DNA of 11,734 nt. It comes from Candidatus Sumerlaeota bacterium (GTDB lineage Bacteria > Sumerlaeota > Sumerlaeia > JADFCT01). The notes beneath the pieces were generated by a model that saw only the letters and a list, made by a program, of their open reading frames with translations, was not told the DNA's origin and did no database searches. This document shows, piece by piece, positions 1 to 6,165 of the stretch. Location: the NCBI GenBank assembly GCA_026398575.1, contig JAPLSP010000285.1, positions 1 to 11,734 of the forward strand, in the 5' to 3' direction. A program made the position numbers and the translations under genes. The stretch's first letter is position 1, and every line of letters starts with the position of its first letter.

Positions 1-158
1 GCAGCAAGCAACCGCACTCCAAATGCTGGCGCCGCTTCCAACCGCAATACATTCATCCCCGGCAAAAATATGACAATGAAATTATGACTCAGAGCACTTA
101 GCATGATGCCCAGCGAATCCGACAGGCTGTCATACTTGCTCTCCGTCGCCGCAATCAT
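1..158 (-). CDS. 5' end of an unrecognised gene leaving the left edge (partial)
   Basis: A minus-strand frame opens with ATG at 158-156 and stays open for 52 codons to the window edge. An in-frame TAA lies just upstream (GGA TGT GCC ATG preceded by TAA), so the start cannot be further out. An AAGGA ribosome-binding sequence sits six bases before the ATG. The peptide begins MIAATESKYDSLSDSLG and contains a short hydrophobic stretch (HNFIVIFLPGMNVL). I do not recognise the family. Base composition becomes AT-rich just beyond the ATG, which fits a gene boundary there. The competing reading is the tail of a plus-strand gene ending with TGA at 85-87, which has no start in view. A 52-codon open frame can arise by chance, so confidence is modest. 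Confidence 0.42.
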   Translation of the reverse strand, partial: MIAATESKYDSLSDSLGIMLSALSHNFIVIFLPGMNVLRLEAAPAFGVRLLA

Positions 159-179
159 GGCACATCCTTATTGCTTATC

Positions 180-208
180 TTATTATCCTCTTACACAAGA
201 GGCGCAAG
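180..208 (-). promoter_or_regulatory. Candidate minus-strand promoter with an inverted repeat in its spacer
   Basis: On the minus strand TTGCGC (208-203) is followed after 17 bases by TAATAA (185-180), with GATAAT (187-182) as an alternative -10. The spacer is almost entirely the inverted repeat CCTCTT-acac-AAGAGG at 187-202, a 6-bp stem with a 4-base loop. Both boxes match sigma70 consensus only partly. The position, about 20 bases before the candidate start at 158, and the dyad between the boxes suggest a regulated promoter with an operator. No T-run follows the hairpin on either strand, so it does not look like a terminator. Confidence 0.25.
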
Positions 209-312
209 AATTTCGTTTATGCATCGTATTTTACGCCGCCAGTTTGCTCCTGCGCAACGATGAAAGAGCAAAAGCCTGTTTCCACTTGCGATACGTCCAT
301 AAAAAATCATTT

Positions 313-355
313 ATTATTTTGTCACACATTATTTTGTCACACATTATTTTGTCAC
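313..355. repeat. Perfect 15-bp tandem repeat, 2.9 copies
   Basis: The unit ATTATTTTGTCACAC occurs at 313-327 and 328-342, and its first 13 bases recur at 343-355, with no mismatch. On the minus strand it reads as repeated GTGACAAAATAAT. Spaced copies of a TGACAA-type motif resemble transposase-binding repeats at the ends of some transposons, or iterated binding sites for a regulator. Three copies are too few to tell, and no transposase gene is visible. Confidence 0.85.
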
Positions 356-424
356 TGCATGAACACCAGCTTCCAGTCGCTGCCTTGGGATTCTCCCAGG
401 AACCGTCCTGAGCGCATTTCAGAC

Positions 425-454
425 TTGACGATGGTATCGGTGGGCCTTTAGTTT
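425..454 (+). promoter_or_regulatory. Weak candidate promoter upstream of the pseudo-peptidase gene
   Basis: TTGACG at 425-430 is a good -35 match. The best -10 candidates 17-18 bases downstream are TTAGTT (448-453) and TAGTTT (449-454), both poor matches to TATAAT. Transcription from here would give a leader of roughly 90 bases containing the two palindromes at 480-498 and 511-521. This is only a plausible site. Confidence 0.22.
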
Positions 455-479
455 ATCCACAGACGCTTTAGAACACATA

Positions 480-521
480 GATGCATGCGATCTGCATCCG
501 CTTCATCAAGATCAATTTGAT
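480..521. promoter_or_regulatory. Two palindromes in the leader of the pseudo-peptidase gene
   Basis: GATGCA (480-485) and TGCATC (493-498) form a 6-bp inverted repeat with a 7-base loop. ATCAATTTGAT (511-521) is a perfect 11-base palindrome of 5-1-5 form. They lie 34-75 bases before the chosen ATG at 555, where operators or leader structures often sit. Function is inferred from symmetry and position only. Confidence 0.3.
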
Positions 522-554
522 TCAGCAAACTCAACCGTATTGAAAGGTCAGGGG

Positions 555-3155
555 ATGAAAACTTCCAATTGCTTTTCCCATTTTGCGATCCTTGCGCTTG
601 CGCTCGCGATCCTAAGTTTGGCTTCCTGGAGCGCACAGGCCGCCGGCGATGCGGCGCCGATCGCGCCCATGTCCGCATTGAACAAGAATTATCAGATTCC
701 GGAGGCCACCCTGCGCCAAATGTTGGGCGCGCCCAGGGCTCAGGCTGAGCCGGTCATTGACTACCAGTCCGTCATGCCGCCGGTATATGACACCAAGGGG
801 ACCGATGCCGATAGCGTGTCCGCCTCGATGGGATACTATTATCAGACATTCCAGCAATATATGAATCATCGCGACGTCTGGACCACGACGGGCCAGACGA
901 ATCAGGTTGATCCCGCCGATCTCTATCGGATGTCCGGCGGCTTGAATTTCTATTTCGCCGGCGAGGCGCTTACGCGCGTCGGAGGCGAGTCCCCGTCTCT
1001 TCCCGGGCGCTATCGGGCTTTGGGATACGGCGCCTTCTTCTCGCACAAGGTGATTTTTGACAAGCATGGCCACATCGCAGCGCCCTACAAAAACAACATT
1101 GAAACGCTCAAGACATGGCTGGCTGGAACCGCCACAAAAGCGGGCGACTGCTTGTGTATCGGCATTCCGGTCGGCGCCGCCTGGGATTTGTGCACAACGA
1201 CCACCGGCGTCTATCCCGATGAAGTGAAGGATCCCGCGAATCCAGCCCAGAACTTGCTGGCTGGTCCGGACGAGGAAACTTTCAAGTCCTATCGCGCCCT
1301 ATGCATTGTGGGATATAGCGACGCGATGCGCGCTTTCAAAGCGGTCAATTGCCAGGGCGCCGGGTGGGGGAACAACGGTTATATCTGGCTGAACTATGAC
1401 TTTGTCACCAAGTATGCGATCGAGGCGTGGTTCCTCGCGGATAATGCCGGATTCCTGGCCACCGATCCCAATCCAGACGGTCACTGGAAGCCGTCAGGGA
1501 GCGCCGCCAAGATTTGGGACAACGACGAATACGTGATTACATATCGGGGCAGAGGCCAAATCCTGGTGACGACGGCGGGCGTCACGATAACGGACAGCGG
1601 ACTGGGCGATACGCTGAGCATTAGAAGAGCAGCCAAGGCGCCGCAATTCCTGAACAATATCCCGCGGATCGAAATCCAGACGACTCAGGAATTCAAGAAG
1701 ATCGAGACGATTGGCGTGGTCGTGAATTCCGTGCGCGTCACAACCGCCGGCTTGACCTTCGTCAGTTGCATCAACAGCTGGATTGGCGCCGTGGACGCGC
1801 TCACGCTCAAAGACGTCCGCATGTCGGCGGGGGTGAACTCAACCTGGAGCAAGCTCAATCCTGATGACAAAAACATCAGTACGAAAACGGTGATGGATCT
1901 GGCCATGGCCGGCACGTCCCTTTATGCCACGACGGACACGAAGACCCTGGCCGTGAATCTGGTTGGGGTGGGGCTCAGGGGCGTTTATCTGGATGCCCCC
2001 AAAGCGGAGGTGACCATTAACATCGCCTCCAAGCTGGGCCTGCGCCGCGCCTTGATTCCTGCGTTTGGCAGCTATGGAAAACTCACCGGTGAAGTCAGGG
2101 TTGGCGCCATCAAGAAGATAAACGTTGCCGGCGGCAGGATCAATAACGCCGTGATCGCAGCAAAGGAGAAGGGCATCGTTAGCATTCAAACGCACATGCT
2201 GACTTTCGCCAGCGCCGTGGTTTTTCCGCAGGGCTGGAGCAGCGCGAATGTGGATTTGGACGGCGACATCGAAGCGACGATTATCAGCAACGACCGCATA
2301 GGCTTGATTCAGGCCATCAGCGGCGATATCAACATCGGGGTTGCGGCTGCCGGACGCATTGACAAGGTTTGGTCCGAGCATCGGGATGGCCAGGGAGGAG
2401 TATTGAGCGGCATGTTGGTCTCGGGCCTGGGAACCGGGGGCACGTTGGCCGCGGTCCCCATGGCGAGCGCCATTTTGAGCACAATAGATATTGGCCTGCT
2501 GTATGGGGAAGAGAGCGTGGACGTGACGCTGGCGGCGGGAGCGTACGTATATCAGAGCGCCAATGAAATCTATATCAAGCCCAACTGCCTGGGCGCTATC
2601 GGCAAAATCGGCGCCAAGAACCCCTATACCGGCGATCCTTCCAATTATGGGAACACCGCCACCCCCAGCATCAAAGGCAAAGCCTGGTGCAAACAGAAAC
2701 CCAACCTCGCATGGTGGCAGGCGGATTTCGACACCTATACCGACAACGCGGCCAACACGATCTTCGATATCTACAATCAAGCTCGCCTGACGCCGCCGGC
2801 CAATGACAGCTTCGCCGGGGCGCTGACGTTCATTCTTGGTGGGAAACAACCGGTCTCGGGCTCGACCCATCTCGCGTCCTCCGAGGCCGGCGAGCCGCTC
2901 GTCAATGGCGCGCCGGCGGCGACCGTATGGTATAAATTCACCGCCGTCTCGAGCGGAACCGCGAGCCTGAGCCTGAACGGCGGGGGAGGACAAGCGGGCC
3001 TCAACGTCTATACCGGCCCCTCGGTGAACGCGCTGACTGAAGTGGCCGCCGGCAGTCTGGCTACCTTTAGCATGAACTCGGGAGTTACCTACTATGTCCG
3101 CGTTTATGCAATCGTGAGTCCGGGCAGTTTTTTGATTTATACATATTCACTGTAA
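555..3155 (+). CDS. Secreted papain-like (C1A) pseudo-peptidase with beta-rich middle and C-terminal PPC-like domain
   Basis: This encodes 866 residues. I chose ATG 555 over the in-frame TTG at 540 because AAAGG (543-547) sits seven bases before it and the signal peptide then starts cleanly: MKTSNCFSHF, a hydrophobic core, and likely cleavage near SAQA-A at residues 26-30. Residues 66-295 follow the papain-family pattern: PPVYD where the active-site loop begins, DPADLYRMSGG, NIETLKTWLAG before a CIGIPV strand, RALCIVGYSD in place of the usual HAV-IVGYDD, and VNCQGAGWGNNGYIWL in place of NSWGxGWGxxGYxW. The catalytic Cys position appears to hold Ser87 or Val88 and the His position Arg247; only Asn265 is kept. 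Residues 320-690 are beta-rich with recurring Gly/Ile spacing (VGAIKKINVAGGRI), suggesting a beta-helix or beta-roll. Residues 748-866, starting ANDSFAGAL and including VWYKFTA and VTYYVRVY, match a PPC-like beta-sandwich. The protein is probably exported and non-proteolytic, perhaps binding or structural. The pseudo-enzyme reading rests on alignment by eye. Confidence 0.85.
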   Translation: MKTSNCFSHFAILALALAILSLASWSAQAAGDAAPIAPMSALNKNYQIPEATLRQMLGAPRAQAEPVIDYQSVMPPVYDTKGTDADSVSASMGYYYQTFQQYMNHRDVWTTTGQTNQVDPADLYRMSGGLNFYFAGEALTRVGGESPSLPGRYRALGYGAFFSHKVIFDKHGHIAAPYKNNIETLKTWLAGTATKAGDCLCIGIPVGAAWDLCTTTTGVYPDEVKDPANPAQNLLAGPDEETFKSYRALCIVGYSDAMRAFKAVNCQGAGWGNNGYIWLNYDFVTKYAIEAWFLADNAGFLATDPNPDGHWKPSGSAAKIWDNDEYVITYRGRGQILVTTAGVTITDSGLGDTLSIRRAAKAPQFLNNIPRIEIQTTQEFKKIETIGVVVNSVRVTTAGLTFVSCINSWIGAVDALTLKDVRMSAGVNSTWSKLNPDDKNISTKTVMDLAMAGTSLYATTDTKTLAVNLVGVGLRGVYLDAPKAEVTINIASKLGLRRALIPAFGSYGKLTGEVRVGAIKKINVAGGRINNAVIAAKEKGIVSIQTHMLTFASAVVFPQGWSSANVDLDGDIEATIISNDRIGLIQAISGDINIGVAAAGRIDKVWSEHRDGQGGVLSGMLVSGLGTGGTLAAVPMASAILSTIDIGLLYGEESVDVTLAAGAYVYQSANEIYIKPNCLGAIGKIGAKNPYTGDPSNYGNTATPSIKGKAWCKQKPNLAWWQADFDTYTDNAANTIFDIYNQARLTPPANDSFAGALTFILGGKQPVSGSTHLASSEAGEPLVNGAPAATVWYKFTAVSSGTASLSLNGGGGQAGLNVYTGPSVNALTEVAAGSLATFSMNSGVTYYVRVYAIVSPGSFLIYTYSL

Positions 3156-3164
3156 AAATGATGG

Positions 3165-3211
3165 ATTCGAGCATTAGGATTTGCTAAAATCCAAATGAAA
3201 TCCACTCGAAT
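3165..3211. repeat. Nested inverted repeats between the two transcription units
   Basis: The outer arms ATTCGAG (3165-3171) and CTCGAAT (3205-3211) are perfectly complementary over 7 bp. They enclose an inner hairpin, GGATTT (3177-3182) with AAATCC (3187-3192) and a 4-base loop. The structure begins nine bases after the TAA of the upstream gene and ends five bases before the -35 box of the next promoter. It lacks a following T-run, so it is not a standard intrinsic terminator. It could still slow transcription, protect the mRNA 3' end or bind a regulator. Confidence 0.5.
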
Positions 3212-3216
3212 AGCGC

Positions 3217-3245
3217 TTGACATCCCCCCCTCCGCGGATTATTAG
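3217..3245 (+). promoter_or_regulatory. Sigma70-type promoter for the VTC operon
   Basis: A perfect TTGACA (3217-3222) is followed after exactly 17 bases by TATTAG (3240-3245), which matches TATAAT at four of six positions. Transcription would begin near 3252 and leave a leader of about 140 bases before ATG 3392. The spacer carries an unusual run of seven C residues. This is the best promoter candidate in the window, and it stands directly upstream of the three overlapping genes that look like one operon. Confidence 0.55.
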
Positions 3246-3267
3246 CATAGTGTTAGGATTATTAATC
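3236..3267. promoter_or_regulatory. Operator-like direct repeats and palindrome over the -10 box
   Basis: GGATTATTA occurs twice, at 3236-3244 and 3256-3264, with starts 20 bases apart, close to two helical turns. The first copy overlaps the predicted -10 box and the second covers the likely start of transcription. The second copy extends into the perfect 11-base palindrome GATTATTAATC (3257-3267). TTAGGATT also recurs at 3174-3181 and 3253-3260. Same-face repeats across a promoter core suggest a dimeric repressor or response-regulator site. The protein that would bind is unknown. Confidence 0.4.
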
Positions 3268-3338
3268 TTTCGTTCGGCCTCCCCGCATTTTTGCGCCAGG
3301 AATCCGGGAGTAGGGATGTGAGAGGCTTTATACGAGTT

Positions 3339-3352
3339 GCGTTTTGAAACGC
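3339..3352 (+). other. Small hairpin in the VTC operon leader
   Basis: GCGTT (3339-3343), loop TTGA, AACGC (3348-3352) forms a tight 5-bp stem-loop about 40 bases before the chosen ATG. It overlaps the alternative TTG start at 3344. It could affect translation of the leader, but there is no further evidence. Confidence 0.25.
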
Positions 3353-3391
3353 TTTCGCGGCCAGCCGTTTCTTTTTAATGCAGGTTGCTCG

Positions 3392-4180
3392 ATGCATAAC
3401 ACCACCTCCCAGCGCTTTGAGATAAAATATATTATCTCCGAAGCCATGTCGCACCAGATTCTCCAATATATGGAGCCTTATGTGACGGCGGATGAGCACA
3501 CCCGCTGGGGCGAAGCGTATCCGGTCAACAGCCTTTATCTCGATAGCGATTCGCTGCGGCTCTATTGGAGTTCGCGAACGGGAGAAAAGAATCGCATGAA
3601 GCTGCGAATACGCAGCTATACGGACCAGCCCGAAGACCCGGTTTCTTTTGAGATCAAGCGCCGCGTGGATCAGGTGATTCTGAAACAAAGAGCCTTCCTG
3701 GAGCGCGAAGCGGTGGAAATGCTCTTTCGGGGCGAGGACATTCCTTCCAGCGCCTTTATCGGTTCCAACGACGAGGATTGCCATAACTTCTTTCAGTTTC
3801 GCGATTACATGGAAGGCCTGAGCGCCAAACCCCAATGCATGGTGCGCTACGAACGCGAAGCCTATATGAGCGACCTCGAGGAACCGGTTCGGATCACCTT
3901 CGACCGCGAGTTAGCCGGGTTGCGCATGGAGTCTTATGATCCTTCGGTTTGGAGCTATGGCTCGCACTGGACGAGCGTGGACACCGGGGGCGTGATTCTG
4001 GAAATCAAGTTCACCGATACCTTTCCTTATTGGGTTCGCAATATCATTCAGCGCTTTCAATTGCCGCGCGATTCCTATGCAAAATATGTGGCCGTCATGG
4101 ACGCCATGAAGCGCGAAGGGCGGCTCATTAATACGGTTGCCCAAGCGAATGAAGATCCGATGTGGAGCGTGCCGGTATGA
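3392..4180 (+). CDS. VTC-domain polyphosphate polymerase
   Basis: This encodes 262 residues, almost the whole length being one VTC domain, the catalytic tunnel fold of yeast Vtc4 that builds polyphosphate from ATP. Recognisable elements run in order: RFEIKY (8-13), VNSLYLDSD (45-53), KLRIR (70-74), SFEIKRR with a following Lys98 (85-98), VRYER (151-155), RITFDREL (167-174), VILEIKFTDTFPYWV (201-215) and DSYAKYV (227-233). The basic residues K70, R72, R74, K89, R152 and K231 and the acidic E204 sit where this family binds triphosphate, polyphosphate and metal. There is no membrane segment or SPX domain, so it should be cytoplasmic and rely on a partner for membrane coupling. ATG 3392 is chosen over TTG 3344 because family members begin close to the RFExKY motif; AGG (3382-3384) precedes it by seven bases. 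The stop overlaps the next start as ATGA, implying translational coupling. Confidence 0.92.
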   Translation: MHNTTSQRFEIKYIISEAMSHQILQYMEPYVTADEHTRWGEAYPVNSLYLDSDSLRLYWSSRTGEKNRMKLRIRSYTDQPEDPVSFEIKRRVDQVILKQRAFLEREAVEMLFRGEDIPSSAFIGSNDEDCHNFFQFRDYMEGLSAKPQCMVRYEREAYMSDLEEPVRITFDRELAGLRMESYDPSVWSYGSHWTSVDTGGVILEIKFTDTFPYWVRNIIQRFQLPRDSYAKYVAVMDAMKREGRLINTVAQANEDPMWSVPV

Positions 4181-4881
4181 TGCGGGAGATCGTTGACTGG
4201 GTGGTGATGGGCAGTTCGTCGAACACCGACGCGATGGGAAACAACCTCACGCTCGTCCTGATCGCGCTGTTGGTGGCGTTCGTGTTCGGACAGATGGCCG
4301 CGTGGCTCTATATCTACACGCATCAGGGGGTGTCGTATTCCCGGTCCTTCACGCAATCCATCGTGTTGCTGACGATTATCGTGACGCTGGCCATGCTGGT
4401 CATCGGCAACAATATTGTCATTGCCTTCGGCCTGATCGGCGCGCTCAGCGTCATCCGCTTCCGGAATATCCTGAAGGATACACGCGACACGGCGTTCGTT
4501 TTCTATGCGCTCATCATCGGAATGGCCGCCGGCACGCGGAATTTCCATCTGGCCCTGATTGGCGCCATCGTCTTTTCGGCAACGCTGTTATATTTTCATT
4601 GGACCGGCTTCGGCGGGCGCAACACCGGCGACGGTTTCCTGCGCTTCCGGATTCAGACGGGCGAAGCGGGGCTGCAAGACGTCCAGCAATTACTCTCGCG
4701 CCATTGCCATTCGATCAGCCTGACGTCGCAGCGCTTTCATGAAGCCGGCGACGGCGAGATCGCCTACCGGTTGACGATGCGCGATCCGGGCCGAAGCGAA
4801 GAAATGGTGCGCGATCTTCATACGATCTCCGGCGTCTCGAAAGTCAATTTTGTGTTGCACGAGGAACAGGCTGAAATATGA
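4177..4881 (+). CDS. DUF4956 integral membrane protein
   Basis: This encodes 234 residues. The N-terminal part has about four to five hydrophobic segments (roughly 23-46, 61-78, 79-93, 105-121 and 124-142), followed by a soluble tail of about 90 residues. The family signature is clear: GLIGALSVIRFRNILKD (85-101) followed by TRDTAFVFYALIIGMAAGT (102-120), including conserved R94, R96 and R103. DUF4956 genes are typical neighbours of VTC-domain polymerase genes. The biochemical role is not established; a membrane anchor, regulator or conduit for the polymerase is an inference. ATG 4177 overlaps the upstream TGA as ATGA, with GGAG (4164-4167) nine bases before it. A second ATG at 4180 and an in-frame GTG at 4162 are alternatives. 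Its own stop overlaps the next start, again as ATGA. Confidence 0.9.
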   Translation: MMREIVDWVVMGSSSNTDAMGNNLTLVLIALLVAFVFGQMAAWLYIYTHQGVSYSRSFTQSIVLLTIIVTLAMLVIGNNIVIAFGLIGALSVIRFRNILKDTRDTAFVFYALIIGMAAGTRNFHLALIGAIVFSATLLYFHWTGFGGRNTGDGFLRFRIQTGEAGLQDVQQLLSRHCHSISLTSQRFHEAGDGEIAYRLTMRDPGRSEEMVRDLHTISGVSKVNFVLHEEQAEI

Positions 4882-6062
4882 GTGGATCAACCGGCAATGG
4901 AAATGGGCGCCAGATTTCAGAGCCCCTCGTCCGCCGCTTCAAGCGATTCGGGCAGCGGACGGCGCCTGCAATCGTGTGGGTATCGGCCATCGGCGTGGCG
5001 CTGATATTAATGCGGTCGCAGATTCATCAGATTGCCACGGTGGGCATCGTTGAGTGCCGCGACATGGTCGTGGCGCCCCTGGAGTCGGGAAAACTGGCTG
5101 CGGTGGCCGTTGAACTCTTCGATCACGTCCAAAAAGGCGCGGTGGTGGCCGTTCTCGACGATACGATGCTCAAATCTCAAATCAACACGGCGCACGCCGA
5201 GCTCCAGCGGCTGCGCGCTGAGATTGAAGCCACGCGCGACAAATACACGTTGGACATACGAGTCATCAATGAAACGGAGGCGCGGCGGGCGACGGACGAC
5301 CGCCGGCGCTTTGATATCAACGCCGAGACCGCGCGCATAGACCTGATTGACCGGATGGTTCAGCAGGAAGCGGACCAGGTGACGCTGGCCCGGCTGAAAA
5401 TCAGCCTGGACCGGCAGGAAAAACTGATGACCGAAAACATCATCGCGCGCGACCTTTATGATAATCTGCGGCTTGAATATGAAGCATTGCGAACAAAAAC
5501 TCAGGAAAATGAAAAAGCGATCGCCTTCGCCAAGCAACGGCTCAATGAATCCACGCGCCGCCTGCACGAACGGATAGATGCGCACGCGCTTGCGACCAGC
5601 GATACGCTATGGGCGCCGCTGGTCGAGGCCGTCAAAGTTCAAGAGGCGCGCATCGCTGAATTATCGGAGCGCGCCCGCGGATTGGTGCTGCGCGCGCCCA
5701 TCGCCGGCTCGGTATCCAGCATCGTGCGCCAGGCCGGAGAAGTGGCGTCGGCCGGCCAGCCCATCATAACCCTCAACGCTCCCAACTCGATGCGTGTGGT
5801 GGCTTATATTGATGAACGCGCGGCCCATGGCATAAAAGTCGGCTCGCCCGTTGAGATGGCTTCCCGGCGTTATCCGAGGGAGGTGATTCAGGCTAAAGTC
5901 TCCAAGGTCGGCGCCAAGATCGAAAGCTATCCGTTGCGGTTGATGAGCGCCCCCAATTTTCTGCGCTATGGGCTGGCGATCAGCATCGAGGGAATTCCCA
6001 ACGGACGCTTTATTCCCGGCGAAGTGCTGGATCTGCGCGTGCGGACGGAAACAAGCGGCTAA
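4878..6062 (+). CDS. HlyD-family membrane fusion protein (periplasmic adaptor)
   Basis: This encodes 394 residues. A cytoplasmic N-terminus of about 30 residues, rich in Arg and Lys, is followed by one membrane helix (about 30-45, IVWVSAIGVALILM). Next come the first half of a lipoyl/barrel-sandwich domain (about 62-97, VVAPLESGKLAAVAVELFDHV), a long charged helical hairpin (about 98-265), the second lipoyl half (268-300, LVLRAPIAGSVSSIVRQAGE) and a beta-barrel (301-390, MRVVAYIDERAAHGIKVGSPV). This is the standard adaptor of tripartite export systems, bridging an inner-membrane pump to the periplasm and outer membrane. Family length and order are normal. ATG 4878 lies within ATGA with the upstream stop; AGG at 4868-4870 is a likely ribosome site. 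No ABC, RND or MFS pump and no TolC-like gene occurs in view, so its partner is unknown. The cargo may be linked to the VTC/DUF4956 pair or to the CotH protein downstream. Confidence 0.9.
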   Translation: MSGSTGNGNGRQISEPLVRRFKRFGQRTAPAIVWVSAIGVALILMRSQIHQIATVGIVECRDMVVAPLESGKLAAVAVELFDHVQKGAVVAVLDDTMLKSQINTAHAELQRLRAEIEATRDKYTLDIRVINETEARRATDDRRRFDINAETARIDLIDRMVQQEADQVTLARLKISLDRQEKLMTENIIARDLYDNLRLEYEALRTKTQENEKAIAFAKQRLNESTRRLHERIDAHALATSDTLWAPLVEAVKVQEARIAELSERARGLVLRAPIAGSVSSIVRQAGEVASAGQPIITLNAPNSMRVVAYIDERAAHGIKVGSPVEMASRRYPREVIQAKVSKVGAKIESYPLRLMSAPNFLRYGLAISIEGIPNGRFIPGEVLDLRVRTETSG

Positions 6063-6165
6063 AGGCAAGATACATCGGGCTTGCGCTTGAATCTTGCGGA
6101 TGAAAGAACGGGCGGAGCGCAGGCCGGCATCCAGCGTCCCAGCCGGCAATGCCAAGGAGATCCCT
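6063..6165 (+). other. Gap before the CotH gene, with an inverted repeat
   Basis: This 103-base gap contains GCAAGAT (6065-6071) and ATCTTGC (6091-6097), a perfect 7-bp inverted repeat with a 19-base loop. No clear promoter or T-run is seen. The downstream gene has a strong AAGGAGA (6154-6160) five bases before its ATG. Read-through from the operon is likely, with independent translation initiation. Confidence 0.35.

Larger units (their letters stand above)
159..554. other. AT-rich intergenic region, probably a divergent promoter region
   Basis: No convincing gene is seen here. The stretch is visibly richer in A and T than the coding regions around it. It contains a 16-bp inverted repeat at 187-202, a perfect 15-bp tandem repeat at 313-355, a small hairpin at 397-410 (CAGGA/TCCTG), and two palindromes at 480-498 and 511-521 just before the next gene. 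If the minus-strand gene at 1-158 is real, this region separates two divergent genes and would carry both promoters. Short frames inside it have unconvincing composition and lack good start signals. Confidence 0.6.

Noticed and set aside
1..87. Possible tail of a plus-strand gene ending with TGA at 85-87
   Set aside because: It has only 28 codons and no recognisable end motif. The composition change at about 158 and the ribosome site on the minus strand favour the minus-strand gene, though this is not excluded.
313..355. CRISPR array
   Set aside because: The repeats are directly adjacent with no spacers, only 15 bp long, and no cas gene is present.
103..411. Plus-strand frame of 102 codons in the left intergenic region
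   Set aside because: It reads through the 15-bp tandem repeat (giving repeated ILSHI), has AT-rich irregular codon use, no good ribosome site, and resembles no known protein.
540..554. TTG start at 540 for the pseudo-peptidase gene
   Set aside because: ATG 555 has AAAGG at the right distance and gives a standard signal peptide.
1839..2993. Long minus-strand open frame of 384 codons opposite the pseudo-peptidase gene
   Set aside because: It is an antisense shadow of a GC-rich coding region. Its translation is Arg/Gly/Ala-rich with no recognisable domain, while the plus strand has a signal peptide and clear domains.
3165..3211. Rho-independent terminator after the pseudo-peptidase gene
   Set aside because: The stems are short, AT-rich or widely separated, and no T-run follows.
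3344..3391. TTG start at 3344 for the VTC-domain gene
   Set aside because: It would add 16 residues before the usual N-terminal motif and lies within a hairpin; ATG 3392 fits the family better.
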